From NCBI GenBank assembly GCA_965279125.1, contig CBDIHL010000031.1:1-64000 (forward strand): a DNA stretch of 64,000 nt, in the 5' to 3' direction. Of this stretch, positions 54,056-62,986 are shown piece after piece. The DNA is from Dinoroseobacter sp965279125 (GTDB taxonomy: Bacteria > Pseudomonadota > Alphaproteobacteria > Rhodobacterales > Rhodobacteraceae). The translations under genes were made by a program, and so were the position numbers. The notes under the pieces were generated by a model. It was not told where the DNA came from and searched no databases. It was given only the letters and a program-made list of their open reading frames with translations. Every line of letters begins with the position of its first letter. Positions within the stretch are counted from its first letter, which is position 1.

Positions 54056-54928
54056 CTAGATCATCCAAGGTCGGGGAAGGGGGCCGCGCGCGAGGCGCGT
54101 CAAGATGGGCATAAGAGTGCGGCGCAGCTCAAAGCTGTCCGGCGCAAGGAGGCGGGCAAACAGCAGATCGGGCTGGATCAACGAGGCCCCACCTTGCGCA
54201 CCAATTGCTTCACGCAAGGGCGTCAGATGCGCCTCGGCATCGGCGTTGATATAGACCAGCGTTGCCAGCGCGCCCGCGCCATTGGCAATGGTGGGACGTG
54301 CCAAATGGGCGACAATGTCCCCGCGCAGATGCATGGCGTCGAGGAACACGGGCGCTCCATCGCGACTGATTTCGATCCGGTCCTCAAAGTGGCCGTGGGT
54401 CAGCCTCTCGCCCATCGCCACGCGCCCAAATACCAGCGGCTCGCATAGCAGCAGCGCGGCGTCTGTCGCGAGGTCCACAGACACGCGGCGCTTGAGCGCA
54501 CAGCCCTGAAACAGGATCGTTTCCTGTGGCAGCCAATGAAGCGTTGCGTCTTCGCGCACCTCCAGCGTGGTGCGCATACTGCTGACCTCGCCGGGTTGGG
54601 CGCGGTAGGCGCGCTCGGCGGCTTGGGTCGATAGGGTCAAGCGTGTGCCCGCCTCGGCGCGCGCCGCGTAGGTAAAACGGTCCCCGCCTGTCACTCCGCC
54701 AGCGGTGTTGATCGAGATGCCTTGAAGGGCCGCGCCGCCGCAGCGCGGGAACAGCATTTTCAGCGATCCGGACTGGCGCAGATCGCCGATGACCGTGCGT
54801 GCGCCCAAGGGTTTGGCCGACATGCGCAAGGCCCCCACCGCACGGGGCGGGCGGATCGCGGCATCGGGGGGCAAAGGATGGGCGGGAGTATGAATGACGG
54901 TTGCCTGGACGAGATTTGGGTCGCCCAT
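54056..54928 (-). CDS. ureD: Urease accessory protein UreD
   Basis: 290 residues if started at the ATG at 54928; an in-frame ATG at 54958 would add 10 residues and is a real alternative. UreD features: GSLKMLFPR, INTAGGVTGGDRF, the Gln-Glu region LPQETILFQG, and RDGAPVFLDAMHLRG. It scaffolds nickel loading with UreF and UreG. First gene of the ure operon, with a 120-bp gap to the convergent-side histidine kinase stop. Confidence 0.93.
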   Translation of the reverse strand: MGDPNLVQATVIHTPAHPLPPDAAIRPPRAVGALRMSAKPLGARTVIGDLRQSGSLKMLFPRCGGAALQGISINTAGGVTGGDRFTYAARAEAGTRLTLSTQAAERAYRAQPGEVSSMRTTLEVREDATLHWLPQETILFQGCALKRRVSVDLATDAALLLCEPLVFGRVAMGERLTHGHFEDRIEISRDGAPVFLDAMHLRGDIVAHLARPTIANGAGALATLVYINADAEAHLTPLREAIGAQGGASLIQPDLLFARLLAPDSFELRRTLMPILTRLARGPLPRPWMI

Positions 54929-55049
54929 GACACCACCACGGGTCGTGCGCGGTGTCATGGGCGCGGGCGGTCCCAAGGGGCTGCGGCAGATATGCTTGCT
55001 CAAACCAGAGGCGGTTTGCCAGTTATATGGGCGGTTTGAAAATGACGCA

Positions 55050-56501
55050 TTACTGTCTGCGAATGCGCAACCGAGCCGCCACGCCCACCGGCGTATCCTC
55101 GAACGACAAGGCCCCGCCATGCAGGCTGGCAATCGTGGCCACGATGGTCAGGCCGAGCCCGTAGCCATCGATGCTTTGGGTGTTGTCGCCGCGCTGAAAC
55201 GGGGCGAGCAGTGCCTCCACATCGGCGGCGGAGTTGTCCGAGCCTTCGTCCTCGACGATGATCGTGGCGGTTTCGGCGTCCGTCTCCAGCGCCACAGTTG
55301 CGCGGCGTCCGTATTTTAGGGCGTTGTCGATCAGATTGGTCAACGCCCGTTGCAGCGAAATGGGGCGCGCATTGACGATGACCTCGCGGTCCCCCGTCAC
55401 CACGCCCTGGCCCTGGCGCGACATGAACACAGAGCTGGCCCCGTGCACGATCACGTCCTTGGCCGCGCGAAAACGCACGGCGCGGCCTGTGTCCTGATAA
55501 TCCGCGACAATCGCATCGATCAGGGCGTTCAGCGACAGGCTGCGCGAGGTCTCGGCACTCATCTCGGCGCGGGTATAAGTGAGCACGCTTTCGATCATGC
55601 CGGTCATCTGGTCGATATCCATCTCCAGCTTTTGGCGCAGCTCGGCATCGGGGATCAGGGCCGCGCGCAGGCGCAGGCGCGTGGCGGGGGTGCCCAGATC
55701 ATGGCTGACCCCGGACAAGACGGCCGCGCGGCTTTCGAGCTGCGCGCGCTCGGTCTCCAGATAGCTGTTCACGGCCGAGACGATATCCTGCAATTCCTGT
55801 GGGCCGCGACTGTCATAGCGCGTCGGCCCCCCGACACGGCGGCGCGCGCGCAGTTGCGCGGCAAAGGCGGTAAACTCGCCCGACAGGTTCAGGATCGCCG
55901 TAACCAAGCTGCCGATGGCAATTACCGTGAGCAAGCTGGCCGCCAGGCGCCAATCCGACGGGGCCTGATCGCAGCCCCACACGGAGGCTCCGTCAATCTC
56001 CACCCAATCGCCATCGCCGTAATGGCCGATAACCAATGGGTCGCTGCAAAACGAGGCGATGAGCCGGAACACCTCGCCGGTTGTCTCGGCGGCGGTTTGT
56101 CCGTCCCGGCGGGGCAGATCAGCAAGCTTATAGGTCAGGTCCGGGGACATGATTGCCAGCGTCAGCGGTCCGCCATAGGCAATGTTGGCCGCATCCGCCG
56201 AGATCGGCACATTGGTGATGCGCGCAGCGGTCGGGGCCTCAGTGATCTGGCGGAACTGTCCGGCGGACGCGCGGGCCTGATCGGGAGGCGACAACACCCG
56301 GATCTGCACACCGCCGGAGGGCGTGGTCCCGTCTTGCAGCGCATTATATGTCGTCACCCCGGCGAGATAGGCTTGGGTTTGATGCGCGCGCCAACTGGCG
56401 TTTGATCCGCTCCAGAGCCAAACCGCGAGTGCACCGGACAAAAACGCGCCCAGCACAAGGGCCGTGCCAATCACGCGCAGGCTGCTGAGGGGGCTGGTCA
56501 T
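55050..56501 (-). CDS. Sensor histidine kinase
   Basis: 483 residues. Two membrane helices flank a periplasmic sensor of about 150 residues (residues 32-185). The cytoplasmic part has a HAMP-like linker, the H-box SHDLGTPATRLRLRA with phosphorylated H267, and N/G boxes (NLIDNALKYG; GYGLGLTIV). It overlaps its response regulator gene by 4 bp. The pair is divergent from a GtsABCD-like glucose transporter, like the GtrS/GltR pair that regulates glucose uptake in Pseudomonas. Confidence 0.92.
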   Translation of the reverse strand: MTSPLSSLRVIGTALVLGAFLSGALAVWLWSGSNASWRAHQTQAYLAGVTTYNALQDGTTPSGGVQIRVLSPPDQARASAGQFRQITEAPTAARITNVPISADAANIAYGGPLTLAIMSPDLTYKLADLPRRDGQTAAETTGEVFRLIASFCSDPLVIGHYGDGDWVEIDGASVWGCDQAPSDWRLAASLLTVIAIGSLVTAILNLSGEFTAFAAQLRARRRVGGPTRYDSRGPQELQDIVSAVNSYLETERAQLESRAAVLSGVSHDLGTPATRLRLRAALIPDAELRQKLEMDIDQMTGMIESVLTYTRAEMSAETSRSLSLNALIDAIVADYQDTGRAVRFRAAKDVIVHGASSVFMSRQGQGVVTGDREVIVNARPISLQRALTNLIDNALKYGRRATVALETDAETATIIVEDEGSDNSAADVEALLAPFQRGDNTQSIDGYGLGLTIVATIASLHGGALSFEDTPVGVAARLRIRRQ

Positions 56502-57235
56502 GTGTCCAGCTCAGACACATCAACGGCAAAGACATAGCCGACACCGCGCTCGGTGCGCAGGATCTGCGGGTCTTTCGGGTTCGCCTCCAGCTTCGAGCGC
56601 AATCGCCCGACCAGCACGTCGATGCCGCGCCCCAGCGCCTCGCCCGACTGCGCGGTCTCCCCGGTCACATCGAGGGCGGCGGCGATCTCTTCGCGCGTGA
56701 GGGGGATATGCGGATTGGCCAGCAGGGCTTTCAACAGGGCTGTCTCGCGCCGCGACAAGGCCACCTGCACGCCCTTGGGCGATGTGACCTCATCGCGCTT
56801 GGCATTATAGCGCCAGCCTGCAAAGCCGTAGGTCTTTGTGGTGCGCCTGTGGGTCAGCGATGACGAGCGCCGCGCGCGTGACAGCACCGCTTTGACGCGT
56901 GCCAGCAACAAGTCAGGGTTGAACGGCTTGGCGATGTAATCATCCGCCCCGACCTCATAGCCCGCCATGCGCTGATGGTCCGCCGACAGGGCCGAGACCA
57001 TGATGATCGGCACCTCATGCTCGCGCCTCAGCTGGTCGCAGATGGCCAACCCGTCTTCATCGCCCAGCATGACATCCAGTAAGATCAGGTCGATCCGGCC
57101 CTCGCGCAGATACTTGCGCACCTCGGCTTCGGTGGCCGCAGGCAGCGCAATCGTGCCGTTCTGGCGCAGAAACTGCGTCAGCATCTGCCGCATATCCGGG
57201 TCGTCATCGACCACCAGAACCCGTGGAATCGCCAC
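56498..57235 (-). CDS. OmpR/PhoB-family response regulator
   Basis: 245 residues from a GTG at 57235, with GGGGAG upstream; a long open frame upstream is shadow. The receiver has the phosphoacceptor D54 (LILLDVMLG), acidic D10-D12 and K103 (IAKPF). The C-terminal winged helix begins near residue 135 and ends RTERGVGYVFAVD. Overlaps the histidine kinase gene. Likely binds the repeats at 57288-57334 and controls the divergent sugar transporter. Confidence 0.93.
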   Translation of the reverse strand: MAIPRVLVVDDDPDMRQMLTQFLRQNGTIALPAATEAEVRKYLREGRIDLILLDVMLGDEDGLAICDQLRREHEVPIIMVSALSADHQRMAGYEVGADDYIAKPFNPDLLLARVKAVLSRARRSSSLTHRRTTKTYGFAGWRYNAKRDEVTSPKGVQVALSRRETALLKALLANPHIPLTREEIAAALDVTGETAQSGEALGRGIDVLVGRLRSKLEANPKDPQILRTERGVGYVFAVDVSELDT

Positions 57236-57287
57236 CTGTGGTATCTCCCCTCGTTTGGCTGCGCTCTCGCCTTGCACCGCCAGTCTA

Positions 57288-57334
57288 TGTAACATCTGGC
57301 AACAAAATCGAGCGCTAGGTAACACCCTGTAACA
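57288..57334. promoter_or_regulatory. Phased TGTAACA-type repeats, response regulator binding sites
   Basis: Half-sites TGTAACA (57288), GGCAACA (57298), GGTAACA (57318) and TGTAACA (57328) begin at 10-bp and 20-bp steps, so they lie on the same face of the helix. Tandem 10-bp-phased direct repeats are the usual binding pattern of OmpR-family regulators. They lie between the regulator gene (start 57235) and the transporter (start 57461). Confidence 0.75.
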
Positions 57335-57460
57335 AAGCGGCCCGAAATCTGCATGCGCGATACGAGAACCCGCTATGCGCGAGTTGCATGGCGTCCCGCG
57401 CCGCCCCAACACTGGGCCACCAAATGCCGACATGGCATGTTCTTCGGGAGGAAACCTAAG

Positions 57461-58705
57461 ATGAAAACTCAAATTCTCAGCGCCGTCTCTGGCCTGGCAC
57501 TTGTTGCATCGACCGCCGCCTTTGCAGGCCCGGAAGCGGAAGTGCTGCATTACTGGACATCCGGCGGCGAAGCCAAATCCGTGGCCGTTCTGCAAGAAGA
57601 ATTCGCCGCAAACGGCGGCACATGGACCGACATGCCCGTCGCGGGCGGTGGCGGCGATGCGGCGATGACCGCGCTGCGGGCCCGCGTGTTGTCCGGCAAC
57701 GCGCCCACAGCCGTGCAGCTGAAAGGCCCCGCCATTCAGGAATGGTATGAAGAGGGCGTGTTGGCCGATATCTCTGCCGTGGCCGAAGCCAATGATTGGG
57801 CCAGCGTCCTGCCTGCCTCCATTGCGGGCCACATGATGTGCGAGGGCACCTGGTGTGCAGCGCCCGTCAACGTCCACCGCGTCGACTGGATTTGGGCCAA
57901 TGCCGAAGTGCTGGCCGCCAACGGCATCGCGATGCCCACCACCTGGGCCGAGTTCAACGCCGCAGCCGAAACCTTGCAAGCCGCTGGCATCATCCCGCTG
58001 GCCCATGGCGGTCAGGCTTGGCAGGACGCCACTGTGTTCGAAGCCGTTGCCTTGGGCATCCTCGGGGCAGAAGGGTTCCGCAGCGCCTTTGTCGATCTGG
58101 ATATGGACACGCTGAAATCCGACGAGATGATGGCTGTGTTCGACCAGATGCGCACCATGCGCGGGTTCGTCGATGACAACTTCTCTGGTCGCGATTGGAA
58201 CCTTGCCACCGCGATGGTCATGAACGGCGAAGCGGCGTTTCAGATCATGGGCGACTGGGCCAAGGGCGAGTTTCTGGCCGCGGGCAAAGCGCCGGGCGAG
58301 GATTTCCTGTGTGCCTCCACCCCCGGCGAGGGCTTCCTCTATAACGTCGACAGCTTCGCGATGTTTGCCGTCGATGGCGAGGACAAGCAGGCAGGCCAAG
58401 CGCTGCTGGCAGAGCTGGTCGTGGGCCAGAATTTCCAGAAAGTGTTCAACCTGAACAAAGGCTCCATCCCTGCGCGCACCGATGTGGCACTTGATGAGTT
58501 CGACAGCTGTGCCACGCTGTCGGCCAGCGACATGGCGGCCAGCTCGGACGGTGGCTCGCTTCTGCCAAGCTATGCCCACGGTATGGCGCTGCGCGGCGCG
58601 CAAGCGGGGGCGATCACAGATGTTGTGACGGCGCATTTCAACTCGGACATGTCCTCGGCGGACGCGGTCGAGATGTTGGCCAACGCTGTCGCCAACAGCA
58701 TGTAA
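57461..58705 (+). CDS. Sugar ABC transporter binding protein (GtsA-like, glucose/mannose type)
   Basis: 414 residues from the ATG at 57461 with GGGAGG upstream. Signal peptide ends at TAAFA-GPEAE. The sequence EVLHYWTSGGEAKSVAVLQ, then PVAGGGGDAAMTALRARVLS and QLKGPAIQEW, matches GtsA-type glucose binding proteins. First gene of the gts-like operon. A stem-loop follows. Confidence 0.85.
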   Translation: MKTQILSAVSGLALVASTAAFAGPEAEVLHYWTSGGEAKSVAVLQEEFAANGGTWTDMPVAGGGGDAAMTALRARVLSGNAPTAVQLKGPAIQEWYEEGVLADISAVAEANDWASVLPASIAGHMMCEGTWCAAPVNVHRVDWIWANAEVLAANGIAMPTTWAEFNAAAETLQAAGIIPLAHGGQAWQDATVFEAVALGILGAEGFRSAFVDLDMDTLKSDEMMAVFDQMRTMRGFVDDNFSGRDWNLATAMVMNGEAAFQIMGDWAKGEFLAAGKAPGEDFLCASTPGEGFLYNVDSFAMFAVDGEDKQAGQALLAELVVGQNFQKVFNLNKGSIPARTDVALDEFDSCATLSASDMAASSDGGSLLPSYAHGMALRGAQAGAITDVVTAHFNSDMSSADAVEMLANAVANSM

Positions 58706-58712
58706 AGCAGCT

Positions 58713-58741
58713 GCCCCGTCCCCTGAGCTTGGGGGCGGGGC
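58713..58741 (+). terminator. Stem-loop between gtsA-like and gtsB-like genes
   Basis: An 11-bp stem GCCCCGTCCCC / GGGGGCGGGGC with a 7-nt loop TGAGCTT. There is no T-run, so partial termination or mRNA protection is expected. The same arrangement occurs after the binding-protein gene at 14775. Confidence 0.7.
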
Positions 58742-58764
58742 GCACGCGTGAAGGGGGAGAGGCA

Positions 58765-59637
58765 ATGCTGAAATGGCTTGAAGAGAACACGCCGAAACTG
58801 GTGCTCGCACCCTCGTTCATTGCAATGCTCGTGTTTGTTTACGGCTTTATTGCATGGACGGCATGGGTCTCGCTGACCCGCTCGCGCTTGCTGCCGAAAT
58901 ACGAGATTGAAGGCTTCATCCAGTATGACCGCCTCTTTCAATCGCCGCGCTGGGACACGGCGTTTGGCAACCTGTTTATCTTCGGAGCCCTATTCATCGT
59001 GATCGCGATGATCCTAGGCCTCGTCCTGGCGATCTTGCTGGATCAGAACATCCGCACCGAGGGCGCGCTGCGCACGATCTACCTCTACCCGATGGCGCTC
59101 TCGATGATCGTCACAGGCACCGCGTGGAAATGGATCCTCAACCCCGGACTTGGTATCCAAGCCATGGTGCGCGGCTGGGGGTTTGAAGACTTTACCTTCG
59201 ACTGGCTCGTGGACCCGGATATGGCGATCTACACGATCGTGCTGGCGGCGATCTGGCAAAGCTCGGGCTTTGTGATGGCGCTGTTTCTGGCGGGGCTGCG
59301 GTCGGTCGATCAAGAGATCATCAAGGCCGCGCAAGTCGATGGCATCCCGACATGGCGCGTCTATACCGCCATTATCATCCCCTCCATGGCTCCGATCTTT
59401 CTAAGCGCCTTTATCGTGCTGTCGCATCTGGCGATCAAGAGCTTCGATCTGGTCATCGCCCTGACCGGCGGAGGCCCCGGCTACGCGACCGATCTGCCCG
59501 CCACTTACATGTACGCAATGGCGTTCTCGCGCGGAGATATCGGGCAGGCGGCGAGCTCGGCCATGATCATGATGATGGTCGTCTTCGCCATCGTCGTTCC
59601 TTACCTTTATTCCGAGTTGAGGTCGAAAGATGTCTGA
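58765..59637 (+). CDS. Sugar ABC transporter permease (GtsB-like)
   Basis: 290 residues from the ATG at 58765 with GGGGGAGAGG upstream. Six membrane helices and the EAA loop QEIIKAAQVDGIPTWRVYTA. The ending GGGPGYATDLPATYMY is typical of this permease class (MalF-like). It overlaps the next permease by 8 bp. Confidence 0.92.
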   Translation: MLKWLEENTPKLVLAPSFIAMLVFVYGFIAWTAWVSLTRSRLLPKYEIEGFIQYDRLFQSPRWDTAFGNLFIFGALFIVIAMILGLVLAILLDQNIRTEGALRTIYLYPMALSMIVTGTAWKWILNPGLGIQAMVRGWGFEDFTFDWLVDPDMAIYTIVLAAIWQSSGFVMALFLAGLRSVDQEIIKAAQVDGIPTWRVYTAIIIPSMAPIFLSAFIVLSHLAIKSFDLVIALTGGGPGYATDLPATYMYAMAFSRGDIGQAASSAMIMMMVVFAIVVPYLYSELRSKDV

Positions 59638-60523
59638 TCTGTCGATGACCCCCGCCAATCGCCAAAGCCAAACCGGCAAGATCGTGCTGCGGTGGCTGCT
59701 TTACATCATGCTGGGGCTGTTTGCGCTGTTCTACCTGATGCCGCTGTTCGTGATGATCACGACCTCGCTGAAATCGCTCGACGAGATCCGCACCGGCGAT
59801 CTGGTCTCCTTGCCCCGCGAGGTCACGTTCGAGGCCTGGCGCACGGCATGGTCGGGGGCCTGCACGGGCATCCAATGCGAGGGCGTGCGCCCGTTTTTCT
59901 GGAACTCGGTCCTGATTGCGATCCCGGCGGTGGCGATCTCGACCTTTGTGGGCGCGATGAACGGCTATGTGATCGCGCAGTGGAACTTTCGCGGGGCCAA
60001 TATCATCTTCGCGCTGCTGCTGTTTGGCTGCTTCATCCCGTTCCAAGTGGTGCTGTTGCCGATGGCGCGGCTGCTGGGGATCATGGGGATTGCCGGGACC
60101 ATTCCGGGGCTGATCTTCGTGCATGTGATCTACGGGCTGGGCTTCACGACCCTGTTTTTCCGCAACTACTACGTGTCGATCCCGTCCGAGCTGACAAAGG
60201 CCGCCAAGGTCGATGGGGCCGGGTTCTTCCGCATCTTCTGGTCGATCTTCCTGCCGCTGTCGCTGCCGATCATCGTCGTGACGGTCATCTGGCAGTTCAC
60301 CCAGATCTGGAACGACTTCCTGTTTGGTGTGTCGTTCTCTCAGGCGGGCACGCAACCGGTGACGGTCGCGCTGAACAACATCGTCAACTCCACCACCGGC
60401 GTGAAGGAATACAACGTCGATATGGCCGCCGCCATCATCGCGGCGCTGCCGACGCTGCTTGTCTATGTCATTGCTGGCAAATACTTCGTCCGCGGTCTGA
60501 CCGCCGGATCTGTGAAAGGATAA
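59630..60523 (+). CDS. Sugar ABC transporter permease (GtsC-like)
   Basis: 297 residues, six membrane helices, EAA loop ELTKAAKVDGAGFFRIFWSI. MalG-like second permease; its C-terminus ends KYFVRGLTAGSVKG, a classical ending of this family. It is followed 5 bp later by the ATPase gene. Confidence 0.93.
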   Translation: MSDLSMTPANRQSQTGKIVLRWLLYIMLGLFALFYLMPLFVMITTSLKSLDEIRTGDLVSLPREVTFEAWRTAWSGACTGIQCEGVRPFFWNSVLIAIPAVAISTFVGAMNGYVIAQWNFRGANIIFALLLFGCFIPFQVVLLPMARLLGIMGIAGTIPGLIFVHVIYGLGFTTLFFRNYYVSIPSELTKAAKVDGAGFFRIFWSIFLPLSLPIIVVTVIWQFTQIWNDFLFGVSFSQAGTQPVTVALNNIVNSTTGVKEYNVDMAAAIIAALPTLLVYVIAGKYFVRGLTAGSVKG

Positions 60524-60528
60524 TTCCG

Positions 60529-61626
60529 ATGGCTCCGATCCTCGAAATCAACAACCTCTATAAAAGCTACGGGCCAACCGAGATCCTCAAGGACATCAAT
60601 GTAGCCATTGATCCGGGCGATTTTCTGGTCCTCGTTGGCCCCTCGGGCTGTGGCAAGTCCACGCTTTTGAACTGCATCGCGGGGCTAGAGCCGATCACCG
60701 GGGGCGAGCTGCATATCGGCGGGCGCAACATGACCGATGTCAGCCCCAAGGACCGCGATATCGCGATGGTGTTCCAAAGCTACGCGCTTTATCCGACGAT
60801 GACCGTTGCCAAGAACATCACCTTCGGGATGAAAGTGCGCGGGGTCGATCAGGCCACCCAAGACGAGAAGCTGGCCTATGTGGCCGCGCAATTGCAGATC
60901 GAGCCGCTTCTGAAGCGCAAGCCCGGCCAATTGTCCGGCGGCCAGCGCCAGCGCGTTGCCATGGGCCGGGCCTTGGTGCGCGATCCCAAGTTGTTCCTGT
61001 TCGACGAGCCGCTATCGAATCTGGATGCCAAGCTGCGCGTCGAGATGCGGACCGAGATCAAGGCCCTGCACCAACGCCTCGGCGCGTCGATGGTCTACGT
61101 GACCCATGACCAGATCGAGGCGATGACGCTGGCCACCAAGATCGTCGTGATGAAAGGCGGCGTGATCCAGCAGATCGGCACGCCCGCCGAGATTTACAAT
61201 CGCCCCGCCAATCTGTTCGTGGCCGACTTCATGGGCAGCCCCGCGATGAACCTGATCCCGGCCAAGGCGCGCAGCAACGGCGCGGGCACCCATATCGAGA
61301 TTGCGCGCAAGGACGGCGCGCCCATTGTGCTGACCGACACCAAGACCCGCGATTTGCCGACTGAGCTGATCCTCGGGGTACGCCCGGAGGACATCGCCGA
61401 TGCCGGGATGCGCGCGGGCAGTGATGCCCAGGAGGCCGAATGCGTGATCGATATTGTCGAGCCTGCGGGCGCGGATACCTTCGCGGTGATGGAGCTTGGC
61501 GGAAAACAGGTCACCGCACGCCTGCATTCCGAGACGACCGCGCGCCCCGGTGTCGCGCAGAAGCTGGCCTTTGATCTGGGCAAGGTGTCTTATTTCGCGC
61601 CGGAGACGGGGTTGCGACTGAACTAA
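60529..61626 (+). CDS. Sugar ABC transporter ATP-binding protein (GtsD/UgpC-like)
   Basis: 365 residues from the ATG at 60529; the same frame is open upstream only as a shadow of the permease. Walker A GPSGCGKST, signature LSGGQRQRVAMGRAL and Walker B LFLFDEPLSNLD are present, and a C-terminal regulatory TOBE domain follows (LGVRPEDIADAGM). Completes the four-gene importer controlled by the divergent two-component system. Confidence 0.94.
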   Translation: MAPILEINNLYKSYGPTEILKDINVAIDPGDFLVLVGPSGCGKSTLLNCIAGLEPITGGELHIGGRNMTDVSPKDRDIAMVFQSYALYPTMTVAKNITFGMKVRGVDQATQDEKLAYVAAQLQIEPLLKRKPGQLSGGQRQRVAMGRALVRDPKLFLFDEPLSNLDAKLRVEMRTEIKALHQRLGASMVYVTHDQIEAMTLATKIVVMKGGVIQQIGTPAEIYNRPANLFVADFMGSPAMNLIPAKARSNGAGTHIEIARKDGAPIVLTDTKTRDLPTELILGVRPEDIADAGMRAGSDAQEAECVIDIVEPAGADTFAVMELGGKQVTARLHSETTARPGVAQKLAFDLGKVSYFAPETGLRLN

Positions 61627-61642
61627 TCCTGCGTCCCTGCGC

Positions 61643-61671
61643 TTGACTTCATTTCATTTGCAACGTTAATT
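61643..61671 (+). promoter_or_regulatory. Sigma70-type promoter before the fumarylacetoacetase gene
   Basis: TTGACT (61643-61648), a 17-bp spacer, then TTAATT (61666-61671). It sits in an AT-rich stretch 38 bp before the fahA start, after the ATPase stop. The -35 box is near consensus; the -10 box is weaker. Confidence 0.55.
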
Positions 61672-61709
61672 TGAGGCACATGTTTTGAAGGGCGCGGGGA
61701 GGGCGTTGG

Positions 61710-62975
61710 ATGACAAGCTTGATGCGCTCTTGGGTGGATAGTGCCAACACGCCCGACACCGATTTTCCGTTGAACAATCTACCCTACGGTGTGTTTTCTG
61801 TGGGCGGCGGGCTGCGCACCTTGGGCGTGGCCATTGGCGACCAGATCGTGGACCTGCAAGCGGCCTCGGCGGCGGGGCTGACACCGCCCGAGGCGACCTG
61901 CGGCACTGCCCCGTTCCAGCAAACGCATTGGAACGCGTTTATGGCGCTCGGCCCGGAGGTCTGGTCGACCCTGCGGGCGTGGCTCCAGGCGGAACTGGCT
62001 GAGGGCGCGGAACACAGGTTGGCCCCTTACCTCGTGGCCCAAGCGGATGCGGTGATGCATTTGCCCATCGAGGTGGCCGAATTCACCGATTTCTACGCCA
62101 GCCGCCACCATGCCACCAATGTGGGCACCATGTTTCGCGGGGCGGACAATGCGCTACCGCCGAATTGGCTGCACATCCCCATCGGCTATAACGGGCGGGC
62201 TTCGTCGGTGGTGGTGTCGGGCACGGATGTGCGCCGTCCATGGGGGCAGGTGAAGGGCAAAGACGAGACCGTGCCACGGTTTGCGCCCTCGGCGCGGTTT
62301 GATATCGAGCTGGAGATGGGCGCAATTGTCGGCACCCCCAGCGACGGCCCGATCACCGTGGCCGAAGCGGATGCCAACATCTTCGGCTATGTGCTGCTAA
62401 ACGACTGGTCCGCGCGCGATATCCAGGCGTGGGAATACCAGCCGCTCGGGCCGTTCCAAGCTAAGGCGACCGCGACCAGCATCAGCGCGTGGATCGTCAC
62501 GGCTGCGGCGCTGGAGCCGTTTCGATGCGAGACGCCTGCGCGCGAGGTCGACCTGCTGCCCCATCTGCGCGAGCCCGGTCCAATGCTCTATGATATCGCG
62601 CTTGACGTTGGGCTGGCCCCGGCGCTCAGTCAGGCAAGCCCGATTGCGCGCACGAATTACCGCGAGATGTATTACTCGGCAGCTCAGCAACTGGCGCACC
62701 ACACGACCTCGGGTTGCCCGATGCGGGTGGGCGATCTGCTGGGCTCCGGCACGATCTCGGGGCCAGACAAGACCAGTCGGGGCGCGCTGCTGGAGCTGAC
62801 TTGGGGCGGGGCGGAGCCGATCACCCTCGACACTGGCGAGACGCGCAGCTTTCTTGAGGACGGCGATACCGTGACCCTCAGCGGTGCGGCCATGGGCGAC
62901 GGCTACCGCGTAGGATTTGGAACATGCGTGGGCACGCTGTTGCCCGCATCAAAGGACCCGTTTGCGCGGGATTAG
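61710..62975 (+). CDS. fahA: Fumarylacetoacetase
   Basis: 421 residues, the length of full fumarylacetoacetases rather than the short FAH-domain hydrolases. The N-terminal SH3-like domain is followed by the catalytic domain. The metal and catalytic residues D127 and H134 are in FTDFYASRHHATNVGTMFRG, with ELEMGAIVG and GYVLLNDWSARDIQAWEY further on. It cleaves fumarylacetoacetate to fumarate and acetoacetate, the last step of tyrosine degradation. No homogentisate dioxygenase or maleylacetoacetate isomerase is in view. The MBL gene follows after 11 bp. Confidence 0.92.
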   Translation: MTSLMRSWVDSANTPDTDFPLNNLPYGVFSVGGGLRTLGVAIGDQIVDLQAASAAGLTPPEATCGTAPFQQTHWNAFMALGPEVWSTLRAWLQAELAEGAEHRLAPYLVAQADAVMHLPIEVAEFTDFYASRHHATNVGTMFRGADNALPPNWLHIPIGYNGRASSVVVSGTDVRRPWGQVKGKDETVPRFAPSARFDIELEMGAIVGTPSDGPITVAEADANIFGYVLLNDWSARDIQAWEYQPLGPFQAKATATSISAWIVTAAALEPFRCETPAREVDLLPHLREPGPMLYDIALDVGLAPALSQASPIARTNYREMYYSAAQQLAHHTTSGCPMRVGDLLGSGTISGPDKTSRGALLELTWGGAEPITLDTGETRSFLEDGDTVTLSGAAMGDGYRVGFGTCVGTLLPASKDPFARD

Positions 62976-62986
62976 GGAGTGAGAAA

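Noticed and set aside
57236..58810. Upstream extension of the response regulator to a 770-residue protein
   Set aside because: The extra part is antisense to the sugar-binding protein gene and crosses the promoter region; the GTG at 57235 has a good ribosome site and starts exactly at the receiver domain.
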